22,263 bases of DNA. Source: JAVBLP01 sp031553505. Its GTDB lineage: Bacteria > Elusimicrobiota > Endomicrobiia > Endomicrobiales > Endomicrobiaceae. A model generated the notes under the pieces. It was not told the origin of the DNA. It saw nothing but the letters and a program-made list of their open reading frames with translations, and ran no database searches. The first letter of the stretch is position 1. Every line of letters begins with the position of its first letter. Below are positions 15,321-22,263 of the stretch, piece after piece. The translations under genes were made by a program, and so were the position numbers. The stretch spans positions 1 to 22,263 of the forward strand of contig JAVBLP010000017.1 of the NCBI GenBank assembly GCA_031553505.1, in the 5' to 3' direction.

Positions 15321-16778
15321 ATGGGATATATTAACAAAACTGTTTTTATTAATTATATGGACTGTCCCACTTTGGGATGGCAGACAAAAAGAAGAATGCT
15401 CCCCAGGCTTACCGGCTTAAATAACGAAATTTTACTTTTTGAAGGCAAAAAAATCCATAAAATGTCATGGGATTTATTTCCTGACGGTTTAAACGCCCAG
15501 AAACAAAATATCGATAGTTCGGCGCAATACACCAAAGAACTTCTTCAAAATCCGGAAAATAAAACGCTTTTTGAAGCTTCTTTTGTTATTGACGGTTATT
15601 CCGTCAGGACTGATGTTTTACAGCGCGATGAAGAAGGCTTATGGAATATGTTTGAGGTCAAATCCGGCAATAAATATAAAGCAAAGTATGCGCAGGATAT
15701 GGCTTTCAGCATGATGGTGCTGCGCAAAGCCGGTATTAAAACAGGCAAAGCTACGCTTATGTGCCTTTCGCACGGTTACAGATTGGGAATGGACACGTCA
15801 AAACTTTTTACAAAATATGAATGCGGCGAAAAAGTTGATTTAAGGATAAGCGAGTTTATGCCGTTTTTTGATACGGCGCGGGAAGAAATAGAATCCGATG
15901 AAATGCCTGAACCGTACCTGAAAAGAGCGTGTAAAAACTGCCCCGTTTTTGACAGTTGCATGGGCAAAGACGTTAAAAATCATATATTTGATTTGCCAAG
16001 GCTTTCCGTGCCGGCTATTGAAGAGCTGATAATGCTTGGCTCGGATACGATAGATAAAGTACCCGATGATTTTGTGCTTACCGAAATGCAGCAGATAGTA
16101 AAAAACTGCGTGATTAACAATAATACGTACGTTTCGGAAAACTTAAAAACCGAGCTTGACGCAATAAAAGAGCCTTTTTATTACCTCGATTTTGAGTCGG
16201 TAACTACGATACTGCCTTTGTATCCCGATGTTGCGCCGCATACCCAGTTTTTAACGCAGTTTTCCATAGACAGGTGTGATAAACCGGGCGAAATTAAAGA
16301 GCATTTTGAATATATCGCGGATCACACAAAAGACTGCCGCAGAGAGATAGCGGAAAAACTTATAGAATGCCTTAAAGACGAAGGCAGCATTATAACTTAT
16401 GCGAACTTTGAAAGAGTTGCCATATGCAAACTTGCCGGAATGTTTAAAGATTTATCGGAAAAACTTTTGAAAATTGCTGACAGAATAGTAGATTTTGAAG
16501 TTTTAGTCAGGAAAAACTATTACGATATTAACTTTCACGGGCGCTCATCCATAAAAAAAGTGCTTCCAGTTATGATTAAGAATATGGATTATAAAGATCT
16601 TACGATAGGAGAAGGCGGAGACGCTTCTGCGGCTTTTGCGTTTATGGCTATGGGCTTTTATGATAATGAAAAAATACAACAAACGAAAAAGGATCTTTTG
16701 AAATATTGCGCGCAGGACACGCTTGCGATGGTCCGCATGCACCAATTTCTTATAGACGTCGCGAACAATGGACATTAA
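15321..16778 (+). CDS. DUF2779 protein: Cas4-like Fe-S nuclease fused to DEDDy exonuclease
   Basis: 485 residues. N-terminal part: Cys15 (YMDCP) plus Cys204-x2-Cys207-x5-Cys213 match the four-cysteine Fe-S layout of Cas4 and AddB nucleases. Between them are Glu85, Asp98 (VRTDVL) and Glu112-x-Lys114 (FEVKSG), a PD-(D/E)XK core, then KYAQDMAFSMMVL in place of the usual Q..Y helix. C-terminal part: YYLDFES (Asp290, Glu292), ITYANFERV (Asn362), IVDFEVL, and KYCAQDTLAM (Tyr462-x3-Asp466) resemble exonuclease motifs I to III of the DEDDy class. The whole protein fits the DUF2779 family as I recall it; function is not established. No recognisable Shine-Dalgarno; start lies 3 bases after the PHP gene stop, implying coupling. 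The last 11 bases overlap the flippase gene. Confidence 0.82.
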   Translation: MGYINKTVFINYMDCPTLGWQTKRRMLPRLTGLNNEILLFEGKKIHKMSWDLFPDGLNAQKQNIDSSAQYTKELLQNPENKTLFEASFVIDGYSVRTDVLQRDEEGLWNMFEVKSGNKYKAKYAQDMAFSMMVLRKAGIKTGKATLMCLSHGYRLGMDTSKLFTKYECGEKVDLRISEFMPFFDTAREEIESDEMPEPYLKRACKNCPVFDSCMGKDVKNHIFDLPRLSVPAIEELIMLGSDTIDKVPDDFVLTEMQQIVKNCVINNNTYVSENLKTELDAIKEPFYYLDFESVTTILPLYPDVAPHTQFLTQFSIDRCDKPGEIKEHFEYIADHTKDCRREIAEKLIECLKDEGSIITYANFERVAICKLAGMFKDLSEKLLKIADRIVDFEVLVRKNYYDINFHGRSSIKKVLPVMIKNMDYKDLTIGEGGDASAAFAFMAMGFYDNEKIQQTKKDLLKYCAQDTLAMVRMHQFLIDVANNGH

Positions 16779-18048
16779 AGATTCAAAAATATACGACAGA
16801 AGAAAAAAACGCCTTTTCAAAAACTGGTATTACCTTACAATACTGCAGATAGCGCAATATATCATCCCCTTTATACCTATTCCTTACCTTGTGCGCGTAT
16901 TATCGCCGGAAAAATTCGGACTTGTGGCTTTTGCCGTGGCGGTATCGCAGTTTTTTGCCGTTTTTGTTGAGTACGGATTCTCGTATTCGGCGGTTAAACG
17001 CATTGCTGTTAACAGGCATGATAATGCTAAAATAACGGAAATTTACTCTTCCACAATTATAATAAAAGCCGCAATATTTTGTATTGCTGCGGCAGTTTTT
17101 ACGGCAGTTGTTTTTTTTGTGCCCAAAATAAGCGATGAAAAAATCGTTTTTACGTTTGCTTTTGCGATGGTTTTTGCCGATATTTTCTTTACAACGTGGT
17201 TTTTTCAGGGCATGGAAAAGATGAAATACATCGCGTATTTGAATCTTATTATGGAAATATTGTTTGTCGCTGCAATATTTATGTTTATCAGAAATGAAAG
17301 CGATTACTATCTGGTACCGCTTATAGACGCAATCTGTTCCTTTGTTATAGGGATAGCGAGCATATACATAATCCATAAAGTTTTTGGCATAAAATTCAAA
17401 CTTCAGCCCACAGGAAAGATTTTTTATTACTTTAAACGCGGATGGCATTATTTTGTCTCGGATTTTGCCTCAAATGCTTATACTTCCGTAAGCGTGTTTA
17501 TACTGGGTTTTATCTCAAATAACGCCATAGTGGGGTACTACAGGGCGGCTCTGAGCATACTTCTTCCCGTAAAGGCATTGTTTGAACCAGTTGTGCAGGC
17601 GGCTTACCCCTATATGAGCAAAGCTGCTGAAGAATCCAAAGAAAGAGCGCTTTCTTTTTTTAAGACATACAGCTTATCTGTTGCGGCAGTGGCTTTTGTG
17701 GTATCTGCCGTACTGTTTGCAGGCTCGGAAAGCATAGTAAAAGTATTGCTCGGGCAGGAGTATCTTGAATCCGCGGTGCTTCTTAAAATAATGTCCGTTA
17801 TACCGTTTTTATATACGTTAAACATGATTTTCAGTATGCATATAATGTATCCTTTCGGTATGAAAGTGAATTTTGCCAAAATTACAACATGGTCCGCGGT
17901 AATAAGTTTTGCCCTTATCCCGGTTTTTGCGATTTCTTTAAACGATATCGGAATGGCATTAATTTTGGTGACAGGGGAACTGTACATTTCCATAATGGCT
18001 TTCAGATATATAAAAAAGAAAGGTTTTATAGTTACAAAACCGGGCTAA
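16768..18048 (+). CDS. Wzx-like polysaccharide flippase (MOP superfamily)
   Basis: 426 residues with about 12 hydrophobic segments and a basic cytoplasmic N-terminus (DRRKKRLFKNW). The opening QIAQYIIPFIPIPYLVRVLSPEKFGLVAFA is the classic start of O-antigen and exopolysaccharide flippases, and FEYGFSYSAVKRIA-type and FKRGWHYFVSDFASNAYTS segments support it. Such proteins move undecaprenyl-PP-linked oligosaccharides to the outer face of the inner membrane. It overlaps the nuclease-like gene upstream by 11 bases, so it shares that transcript, yet it fits the nucleotide-sugar genes downstream better by function. A lipid II flippase role (MurJ) is unlikely: MurJ is longer and has different signatures. 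Confidence 0.87.
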   Translation: MDIKDSKIYDRRKKRLFKNWYYLTILQIAQYIIPFIPIPYLVRVLSPEKFGLVAFAVAVSQFFAVFVEYGFSYSAVKRIAVNRHDNAKITEIYSSTIIIKAAIFCIAAAVFTAVVFFVPKISDEKIVFTFAFAMVFADIFFTTWFFQGMEKMKYIAYLNLIMEILFVAAIFMFIRNESDYYLVPLIDAICSFVIGIASIYIIHKVFGIKFKLQPTGKIFYYFKRGWHYFVSDFASNAYTSVSVFILGFISNNAIVGYYRAALSILLPVKALFEPVVQAAYPYMSKAAEESKERALSFFKTYSLSVAAVAFVVSAVLFAGSESIVKVLLGQEYLESAVLLKIMSVIPFLYTLNMIFSMHIMYPFGMKVNFAKITTWSAVISFALIPVFAISLNDIGMALILVTGELYISIMAFRYIKKKGFIVTKPG

Positions 18049-18066
18049 AACCGCTTAATATTATAT

Positions 18067-18095
18067 ATGACAAAACCGCTATAATTTTATATAAT
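18067..18095 (+). promoter_or_regulatory. Candidate promoter of the nucleotide-sugar gene pair
   Basis: ATGACA (18067-18072), a 17-base spacer and TATAAT (18090-18095), located 40 bases before the epimerase start. The surrounding 86 bases are very AT-rich, so a chance match is possible. Confidence 0.5.
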
Positions 18096-18134
18096 CTTTC
18101 CTACGTTTATAATTTGAAAATAAAGGCAAATACT

Positions 18135-19100
18135 ATGGCAATTTTAGTTACCGGGGCAGCGGGATTTATTGGCAGCAAAGTTAGCGAATTGCTTGTAAAA
18201 TCAGGCAAAAGTGTAATCGGTATAGACAACATGAACGATTACTACGATATCAGGGTTAAAAATTACAGGCTGAAAGAACTTAAAAAATTAAAAAACTTCA
18301 TTTTTTACAAAGCGGATATTGAAAATAAAAAAAACATTGATAATATAATCAAAAAACACAAATTTACCGCAATTATAAATCTTGCCGCAAGAGCAGGCGT
18401 CCGCTACAGCATGGAAAATCCTTTTGTTTATGTATCCACAAATACAATGGGCACTTTAAACCTACTCGAATCAGCCAGAGAAAATAAAATAGAAAAGTTT
18501 ATTTTGGCGTCAACATCTTCTTTATATGCCGGCCAAAAAATGCCTTTTGTTGAAACTCTTCCGGTTAATACGCCGATATCTCCTTACGCCGCGTCCAAAA
18601 AAGGCGCGGAGGCGATGTGTTATTCGTATCACTATTTATACGGTATGGATGTCACTGTTTTAAGGTTTTTTACCGTTTACGGCCCTGCGGGCAGACCGGA
18701 TATGAGCATAATCCGTTTTATTAAATGGATAGACGAAGGCAAACCGATTGAGCTTTTCGGCGACGGCTCCCAAAGCAGGGATTTTACTTATGTTGACGAT
18801 ATCGCAAACGGCGTGATTAAAGCGCTTAAAAAGACAGGTTTCAAGACAATTAATCTGGGCGGAAATAAACCGTATAAATTGAGCTATATGATAAAGCTGA
18901 TAGAAGATAACCTCAAGAAAAAAGCAAAATATGATTATAAACCTTTCCATAAGGCTGATATTACTGCAACCTGGGCAAATATTAATGAGGCAAAAAAGCG
19001 TCTCAAATGGAACCCTAAGATATCTCTTGAAAAAGGCATAAAAAAAACTGTGGACTGGTATCTGGAAAACAAAAGCTGGTTTAAAAACATAAAATTATAA
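18135..19100 (+). CDS. NAD-dependent nucleotide-sugar epimerase (UDP-glucuronate 4-epimerase-like)
   Basis: 321 residues, short-chain dehydrogenase fold. The NAD site TGAAGFIGS (Gly7, Gly10, Gly13) opens the protein. DNMNDYYDIRVK, NLAARAGVRYSMENPFVY, SPYAASKKGAE (catalytic Tyr151 and Lys155, with Ser128/129 in STSSLYAG), RFFTVYGPAGRPDM and QSRDFTYVDDIANG most resemble UDP-glucuronate 4-epimerases. UDP-GlcNAc or UDP-glucose 4-epimerase activity cannot be excluded. The frame is open upstream to 17889 inside the flippase gene, but that extension has no family match; ATG 18135 has AAAGG at 18122-18126 and starts right at the NAD fold. The next gene makes UDP-hexuronates, which fits a UDP-GlcA to UDP-GalA type step. 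Confidence 0.87.
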   Translation: MAILVTGAAGFIGSKVSELLVKSGKSVIGIDNMNDYYDIRVKNYRLKELKKLKNFIFYKADIENKKNIDNIIKKHKFTAIINLAARAGVRYSMENPFVYVSTNTMGTLNLLESARENKIEKFILASTSSLYAGQKMPFVETLPVNTPISPYAASKKGAEAMCYSYHYLYGMDVTVLRFFTVYGPAGRPDMSIIRFIKWIDEGKPIELFGDGSQSRDFTYVDDIANGVIKALKKTGFKTINLGGNKPYKLSYMIKLIEDNLKKKAKYDYKPFHKADITATWANINEAKKRLKWNPKISLEKGIKKTVDWYLENKSWFKNIKL

Positions 19101-19109
19101 ATTTATTTA

Positions 19110-19132
19110 TCATTCTGGCTTGCTTCAGAATC
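19110..19132. repeat. Short hairpin, possible remnant of the TCATTCTG element
   Basis: In the 46-base gap between the epimerase and dehydrogenase genes, TCATTCTG (19110-19117) and CAGAATC (19126-19132) form a 6-bp hairpin ATTCTG/CAGAAT with an 8-base loop. The wording matches the TCATTCTGA...GAATC left half of the element at 6278-6362. Too short to be sure it is related. Confidence 0.4.
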
Positions 19133-19146
19133 TATAAGGCGGGAAA

Positions 19147-20448
19147 ATGTTTAAAAAATTAATGCAAAAAATTGAAAACAGAAAAGCAAAAATAGGCATC
19201 ATCGGGCAGGGTTATGTAGGGCTTCCTTTATCCGTTGAACTTTGCAGACAGGGTTTTAAAGTGACGGGTTTTGAAGTTGATAAATCCAAAGTCGAAATGA
19301 TAAATAAAGGCAAATCCTATATTGGCGACGTTGAAACCGCCGATATGAAAGCGCTTGTAAAAGCAGGAAAGCTTGACGCTACGGCGGATTTTAAAAACCT
19401 TTCAAAAGAAGACGTGATTATTATATGCGTGCCTACGCCGTTAAGGAAATCCAAAGATCCGGATGTTTCTTATATAATCGAAGCTGCGGCAAACGTGCAA
19501 AAAACGTTAAAAAAAGGTCAGTTGATCATTCTTGAATCCACAACTTATCCTGGCACGACAAAAGAACTGATGCTTCCAATACTTGAAAAAACAGGGCTTA
19601 AAGCTGGAAAAGATTTCTTTTTGGCATTCAGCCCGGAAAGGATAGACCCTTCCAATAAAAAATTTGGAATACAAAATACTCCGAAAGTTGTAGGCGGAAT
19701 GTGCGAACGCTGCACAGATTTAGCGGCGGCAGTTTACTCTTCTTTTACAAAAGTTTACAAAGTGTCTTCCACGGAAGCCGCCGAAATGGTAAAACTGCTT
19801 GAAAATACTTTTAGAGCGGTAAATATAGCGCTTGTTAATGAAGTTGCCTTGATGTGCGATAAACTACATTTAAATGTTTGGGAAATTATAGACGCTGCGG
19901 CATCAAAACCGTTTGGATTTATGCCTTTTTACCCCGGTCCGGGTATAGGCGGCCACTGCATACCTTTAGACCCTCATTATCTTTCCTGGAAATTGAAAAC
20001 GCTTAATTTTTATTCAAGATTTATAGAACTTGCAGGCGAAATGAACTCTAAAATGCCTGAATATGTAGTATCAAAAGTCGCGGACGCTTTGAATTCTAAA
20101 GCAAAAGCGTTAAAAAACTCAAAAGTAATGGTTCTCGGAGCCGCGTACAAAAAAGATGTTTCGGACGTAAGAGAATCACCGGCGCTTGACGTAATTAACC
20201 TGCTTATAACTAAAGGCGCAAAAGTTTCTTATTATGACCAGTATATTCCCAAAATACAAAACTGCGCTTGCGGACAAACTCTTTCTTCGGTAAAAAGCAT
20301 TAACGGATTAGGAAAATATGACGCTGTTGTCGTTGTGACTGATCACACAGGCGTGGATTATAAAAAGGTTTTAAAAGATTCGAAAGTTGTTATCGATTCG
20401 AGAAATGTTTTCAAAAAAGTAAAATCAAACAAAATTGTCAGAATATGA
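19147..20448 (+). CDS. UDP-N-acetylhexosamine/UDP-glucose 6-dehydrogenase (WbpA/TviB-like)
   Basis: 433 residues. It oxidises the C6 hydroxyl of a UDP-sugar to a carboxylate in two NAD-dependent steps. The NAD site IIGQGYVGLPLS (Gly20, Gly22, Gly25) starts near residue 16. ICVPTPL, ESTTYPGTT, FSPERIDP, KLLENTFRAVNIALVNE, PFGFMPFYPGPGIGGHCIPLDP with catalytic Cys271, and LGAAYKKDVSDVRESP follow in order. The MPFYPGPG wording is closer to UDP-GlcNAc/UDP-ManNAc dehydrogenases (WbpA, TviB, WecC) than to Ugd, so a UDP-N-acetylhexosaminuronate is the likeliest product, though this cannot be settled here. It follows the epimerase by 46 bases and probably shares its transcript. Expected use: acidic sugar precursors for a surface polysaccharide. 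Confidence 0.9.
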   Translation: MFKKLMQKIENRKAKIGIIGQGYVGLPLSVELCRQGFKVTGFEVDKSKVEMINKGKSYIGDVETADMKALVKAGKLDATADFKNLSKEDVIIICVPTPLRKSKDPDVSYIIEAAANVQKTLKKGQLIILESTTYPGTTKELMLPILEKTGLKAGKDFFLAFSPERIDPSNKKFGIQNTPKVVGGMCERCTDLAAAVYSSFTKVYKVSSTEAAEMVKLLENTFRAVNIALVNEVALMCDKLHLNVWEIIDAAASKPFGFMPFYPGPGIGGHCIPLDPHYLSWKLKTLNFYSRFIELAGEMNSKMPEYVVSKVADALNSKAKALKNSKVMVLGAAYKKDVSDVRESPALDVINLLITKGAKVSYYDQYIPKIQNCACGQTLSSVKSINGLGKYDAVVVVTDHTGVDYKKVLKDSKVVIDSRNVFKKVKSNKIVRI

Positions 20449-20460
20449 AATGAATAAAGG

Positions 20461-20479
20461 TCTAATAATTGTTATTAGA
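20461..20479. promoter_or_regulatory. Perfect palindrome upstream of the recA promoter
   Basis: TCTAATAA (20461-20468) and TTATTAGA (20472-20479) are perfect 8-base inverted arms around TTG. It lies 17 bases before the recA -35 box and 12 bases after the dehydrogenase gene stop. It could be an operator for a dimeric repressor of recA (a LexA-type role) or a weak AT-rich hairpin ending the upstream transcript; there is no proper T-run. Confidence 0.5.
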
Positions 20480-20496
20480 TAAATTTCATTAAAGAT

Positions 20497-20525
20497 TTGA
20501 CAGGAATACATTTGTATGCTAATAT
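20497..20525 (+). promoter_or_regulatory. Strong candidate promoter of recA
   Basis: Consensus TTGACA (20497-20502), a 17-base spacer and TAATAT (20520-20525). The start codon is 33 bases further on, after a strong GGAGGA site. Confidence 0.85.
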
Positions 20526-20558
20526 GGTTTATCTTCAAAATATCGGAGGAACAATTTT

Positions 20559-21635
20559 ATGGCAAAAGACGAAAAACTTAAAGCATTGGATTTAGCTCTT
20601 TCCCAGATTGAAAAAGATTTTGGCAAAGAAGCTATTATGAGGCTTGGCGAGAAACATTTAAAAGAAAAAGTCGATGCTATACCTACAGGCGCTTTACCTT
20701 TGGACATTGCGATCGGTATCGGCGGGATTCCAAGAGGCAGAATAATTGAAATTTACGGGCCTGAATCATCCGGAAAAACTACTTTGGCGTTGTGTATGGT
20801 TGCTGAAACGCAGAAACTCGGCGGAATTGCTGCGTATATTGACGCAGAACATGCGATGGACCCGGAATATGCATCCAAACTTGGCGTAGATATTGAAAAT
20901 CTTTTGATTTCTCAGCCGGATTCCGGTGAACAGGCACTTGAAATTGCTGACAAGCTTGTGCGTTCCGGTGCTGTAGATATCATTGTTGTAGATTCTGTTG
21001 CGGCTTTAGTGCCAAGAGCTGAAATTGAAGGAGAAATGGGCGATGCGTTTGTAGGTTTGCAGGCAAGGCTTATGAGCCAGGCATTAAGAAAGCTTACGTC
21101 AAATATTTCTAAATCAAAAACATCAATAGTGTTTATAAACCAGCTTAGGCAGAAGATCGGTGTAATGTGGGGAAATCCCGAAACTACTCCGGGAGGCCTT
21201 GCTTTGAAATTCTATTCTTCTGTAAGGCTTGATATCCGAAGAATTGAATCCGTAAAAAAAGGTGATGAAATTTTGGGCAACAGAGTGAGAGTTAAAGTTG
21301 TTAAAAATAAAGTTGCAGCCCCTTTTAAACAGGCGGAATTTGAAATAATGTTCGGCGTTGGCGTAGATAAAATGGGATATCTTGTAGATATGGCGGTAAA
21401 CGATAATATCGTTGAAAAAGCAGGCGCTTTTTACAGCTATAACGGCGAAAAAATCGGACAGGGAAGAGATAACGCGAAAATATTTTTGAAGGAAAATCCT
21501 GCTATTGCCGATGAAATTGAAGCAAAAATCCGCGCAAAAGCATTTGGCAACGGTTCCGAAGAAGTTAAAGACATAAAAGAAGAAAAAAAAGACGCTCCGG
21601 TAAAAGAAAAAGCGTCAAAATCGAAGAAAGCATAG
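20559..21635 (+). CDS. recA: Recombinase RecA
   Basis: RecA polymerises on single-stranded DNA, drives strand exchange and, where LexA exists, triggers its cleavage. 358 residues. Walker A GPESSGKTT has Lys73; AYIDAEHAMDPEYA carries the catalytic Glu; VVDSVAALVPRAEIEGEMGD is Walker B with loop L1; and INQLRQKIGVMWGNPETTPGG spans loop L2. The C-terminal extension after about residue 330 is dominated by Lys and Glu (KDIKEEKKDAPVKEKASKSK), so it is much less acidic than the regulatory tail of E. coli RecA. ATG 20559 has GGAGGA at 20545-20550, 8 bases before it. It is transcribed from its own promoter and stands apart from the polysaccharide genes. Confidence 0.98.
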   Translation: MAKDEKLKALDLALSQIEKDFGKEAIMRLGEKHLKEKVDAIPTGALPLDIAIGIGGIPRGRIIEIYGPESSGKTTLALCMVAETQKLGGIAAYIDAEHAMDPEYASKLGVDIENLLISQPDSGEQALEIADKLVRSGAVDIIVVDSVAALVPRAEIEGEMGDAFVGLQARLMSQALRKLTSNISKSKTSIVFINQLRQKIGVMWGNPETTPGGLALKFYSSVRLDIRRIESVKKGDEILGNRVRVKVVKNKVAAPFKQAEFEIMFGVGVDKMGYLVDMAVNDNIVEKAGAFYSYNGEKIGQGRDNAKIFLKENPAIADEIEAKIRAKAFGNGSEEVKDIKEEKKDAPVKEKASKSKKA

Positions 21636-21704
21636 TTTTTTGAAAATAAAGCAGAAGCTACACCGCGCAAACAGCAAGATCTGCATAATTAACGGGAGAA
21701 GTTT

Positions 21705-22263
21705 ATGAAGAAAATGTTTGTTATGTTATTTGTTTTTTTTGCGTTTGCGGCTGTGACTATGGCTTATGCCGAAGTACCAAATGAAATACGTTATAACGGA
21801 AGGCTGAAATCTTACCAGACTCCGGTAAGCGGCACAAGGCAGATGAACTTTAAAATTTATGATTCCGCAAACAGCGGAACCGCGCTTTGGGAATCAGGAA
21901 CGCAAAATGTTGATGTTTCCAGCGGTATATTTTCTTACACGATGATTGTGGATTCAAAAGTTGATTTCAGAAAAAAAGATTTGTGGCTGCAGCTTGTTGT
22001 TGACGGTAAAGAGTTAACTCCAAGAGAAAAACTTATGACACAACCTTATGCGTTACACTCTAGAGATGCGGAAGGTTTATCATCCAATAGCGAAATGAAA
22101 GTGCAGGTTGCGGCAAGTACGGCGGTTATTGGCGTAAACAGCAGCGGGGAAATATATTCAAAGTCTGCTGCTGCGGGAAATACGGAGTTTTACATGGTGC
22201 CAAAAGGGGCAATTATTATGTGGTCTGGCTCGAAAAACGATATTCCTGCCGGTTGGGCGCTTT
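21705..22263 (+). CDS. Secreted protein with phage tail-collar domain, 3' end outside window
   Basis: 186 complete codons are visible and the frame is open at the window end. Residues 1-22 are a clear signal peptide (MKKMFVMLFVFFAFAAVTMA, then YA before Glu). Residues about 25-120 form a conserved-looking beta-rich domain: IRYNGRLKSYQTPVSGTRQM, FKIYDSANSGTALWE, VDVSSGIFSYTM and QPYALHSRDAEGL. The last visible residues, PKGAIIMWSGSKNDIPAGWAL, are the start of a tail-collar domain (usually GAI..W.G...IP.GW.LCDG). Exported proteins with this layout occur in bacteria, with no known role. GGGAG (21694-21698) supports ATG 21705. No promoter is obvious in the 69-base gap after recA. Confidence 0.82.
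   Translation, partial: MKKMFVMLFVFFAFAAVTMAYAEVPNEIRYNGRLKSYQTPVSGTRQMNFKIYDSANSGTALWESGTQNVDVSSGIFSYTMIVDSKVDFRKKDLWLQLVVDGKELTPREKLMTQPYALHSRDAEGLSSNSEMKVQVAASTAVIGVNSSGEIYSKSAAAGNTEFYMVPKGAIIMWSGSKNDIPAGWAL

Noticed and set aside
15321..16778. Genuine CRISPR-associated Cas4
   Set aside because: The protein is far longer than Cas4, carries an exonuclease domain, and no repeat array or other cas gene is in the window.
16900..17448. Minus-strand open frame of 182 codons opposite the flippase gene
   Set aside because: Its translation is rich in Lys, Asn and Tyr with no recognisable domain, and the + strand has a clear membrane protein; this is a shadow frame.
17889..18134. Upstream extension of the epimerase by 82 residues
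   Set aside because: The extension lies largely within the flippase gene in another frame; the NAD fold starts exactly at ATG 18135, which has a ribosome binding site.
21636..21704. Terminator or promoter between recA and the tail-collar gene
   Set aside because: There is a short T-run just after the recA stop, but no stable stem before it and no paired -35/-10 boxes.

Overview
This window is chromosomal DNA, AT-rich and densely coded almost entirely on the + strand, from a bacterium with a meso-diaminopimelate peptidoglycan and a Gram-negative-type surface. The mix of a Pmp/OmpA-type surface protein, a secreted tail-collar protein whose N-terminal domain has an Elusimicrobia-like look, and a glutamine synthetase of the GSI-alpha type suggests a member of the Elusimicrobiota (Endomicrobium-like). 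That assignment is inference from protein style; no marker was searched.

Region 1 (1-9302) is a division and cell wall (dcw) cluster: murE (5' end outside the window), murF, mraY, murD, ftsW, murG, then surE. Most junctions are translationally coupled: 1-nt gap, TAATG or ATGA overlaps. These genes build UDP-MurNAc-pentapeptide (MurD, MurE, MurF), load it on undecaprenyl phosphate (MraY), complete lipid II (MurG) and polymerise it at the septum (FtsW). The canonical murD-ftsW junction is interrupted by a chimeric gene (5384-6229) that joins a signal peptide and a Pmp-like beta-helix to the second half of an OmpA peptidoglycan-binding domain. It is followed by a 26-nt sequence that recurs after surE, and by an 85-bp palindromic element.

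Region 2 (9303-13056) holds uvrB (excision repair), preceded by a repeat remnant, and glnA (glutamine synthetase). glnA has a good promoter, a terminator-like hairpin inside its 5' leader, and a strong intrinsic terminator after it.

Region 3 (13057-18048) is one tight operon from a strong promoter: a PIN-PhoH RNA-associated ATPase, a PHP-domain phosphoesterase, a DUF2779 protein that reads as a Cas4-like Fe-S nuclease joined to a DEDDy exonuclease, and a Wzx-like flippase. Three successive proteins with nuclease-type domains make this the most interesting functional association in the window.

Region 4 (18049-20448) has its own promoter and encodes a UDP-hexuronate-type 4-epimerase and a UDP-sugar 6-dehydrogenase. 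With the flippase they form a small surface-polysaccharide precursor module; no glycosyltransferase lies in the window.

Region 5 (20449-22263) holds recA, with a textbook promoter and a perfect palindrome just upstream of it, and the 5' part of a gene for a secreted protein with a phage tail-collar domain. No tRNA, rRNA, CRISPR array, insertion sequence or transposase was seen, and no stretch over 300 bases lacks a gene.
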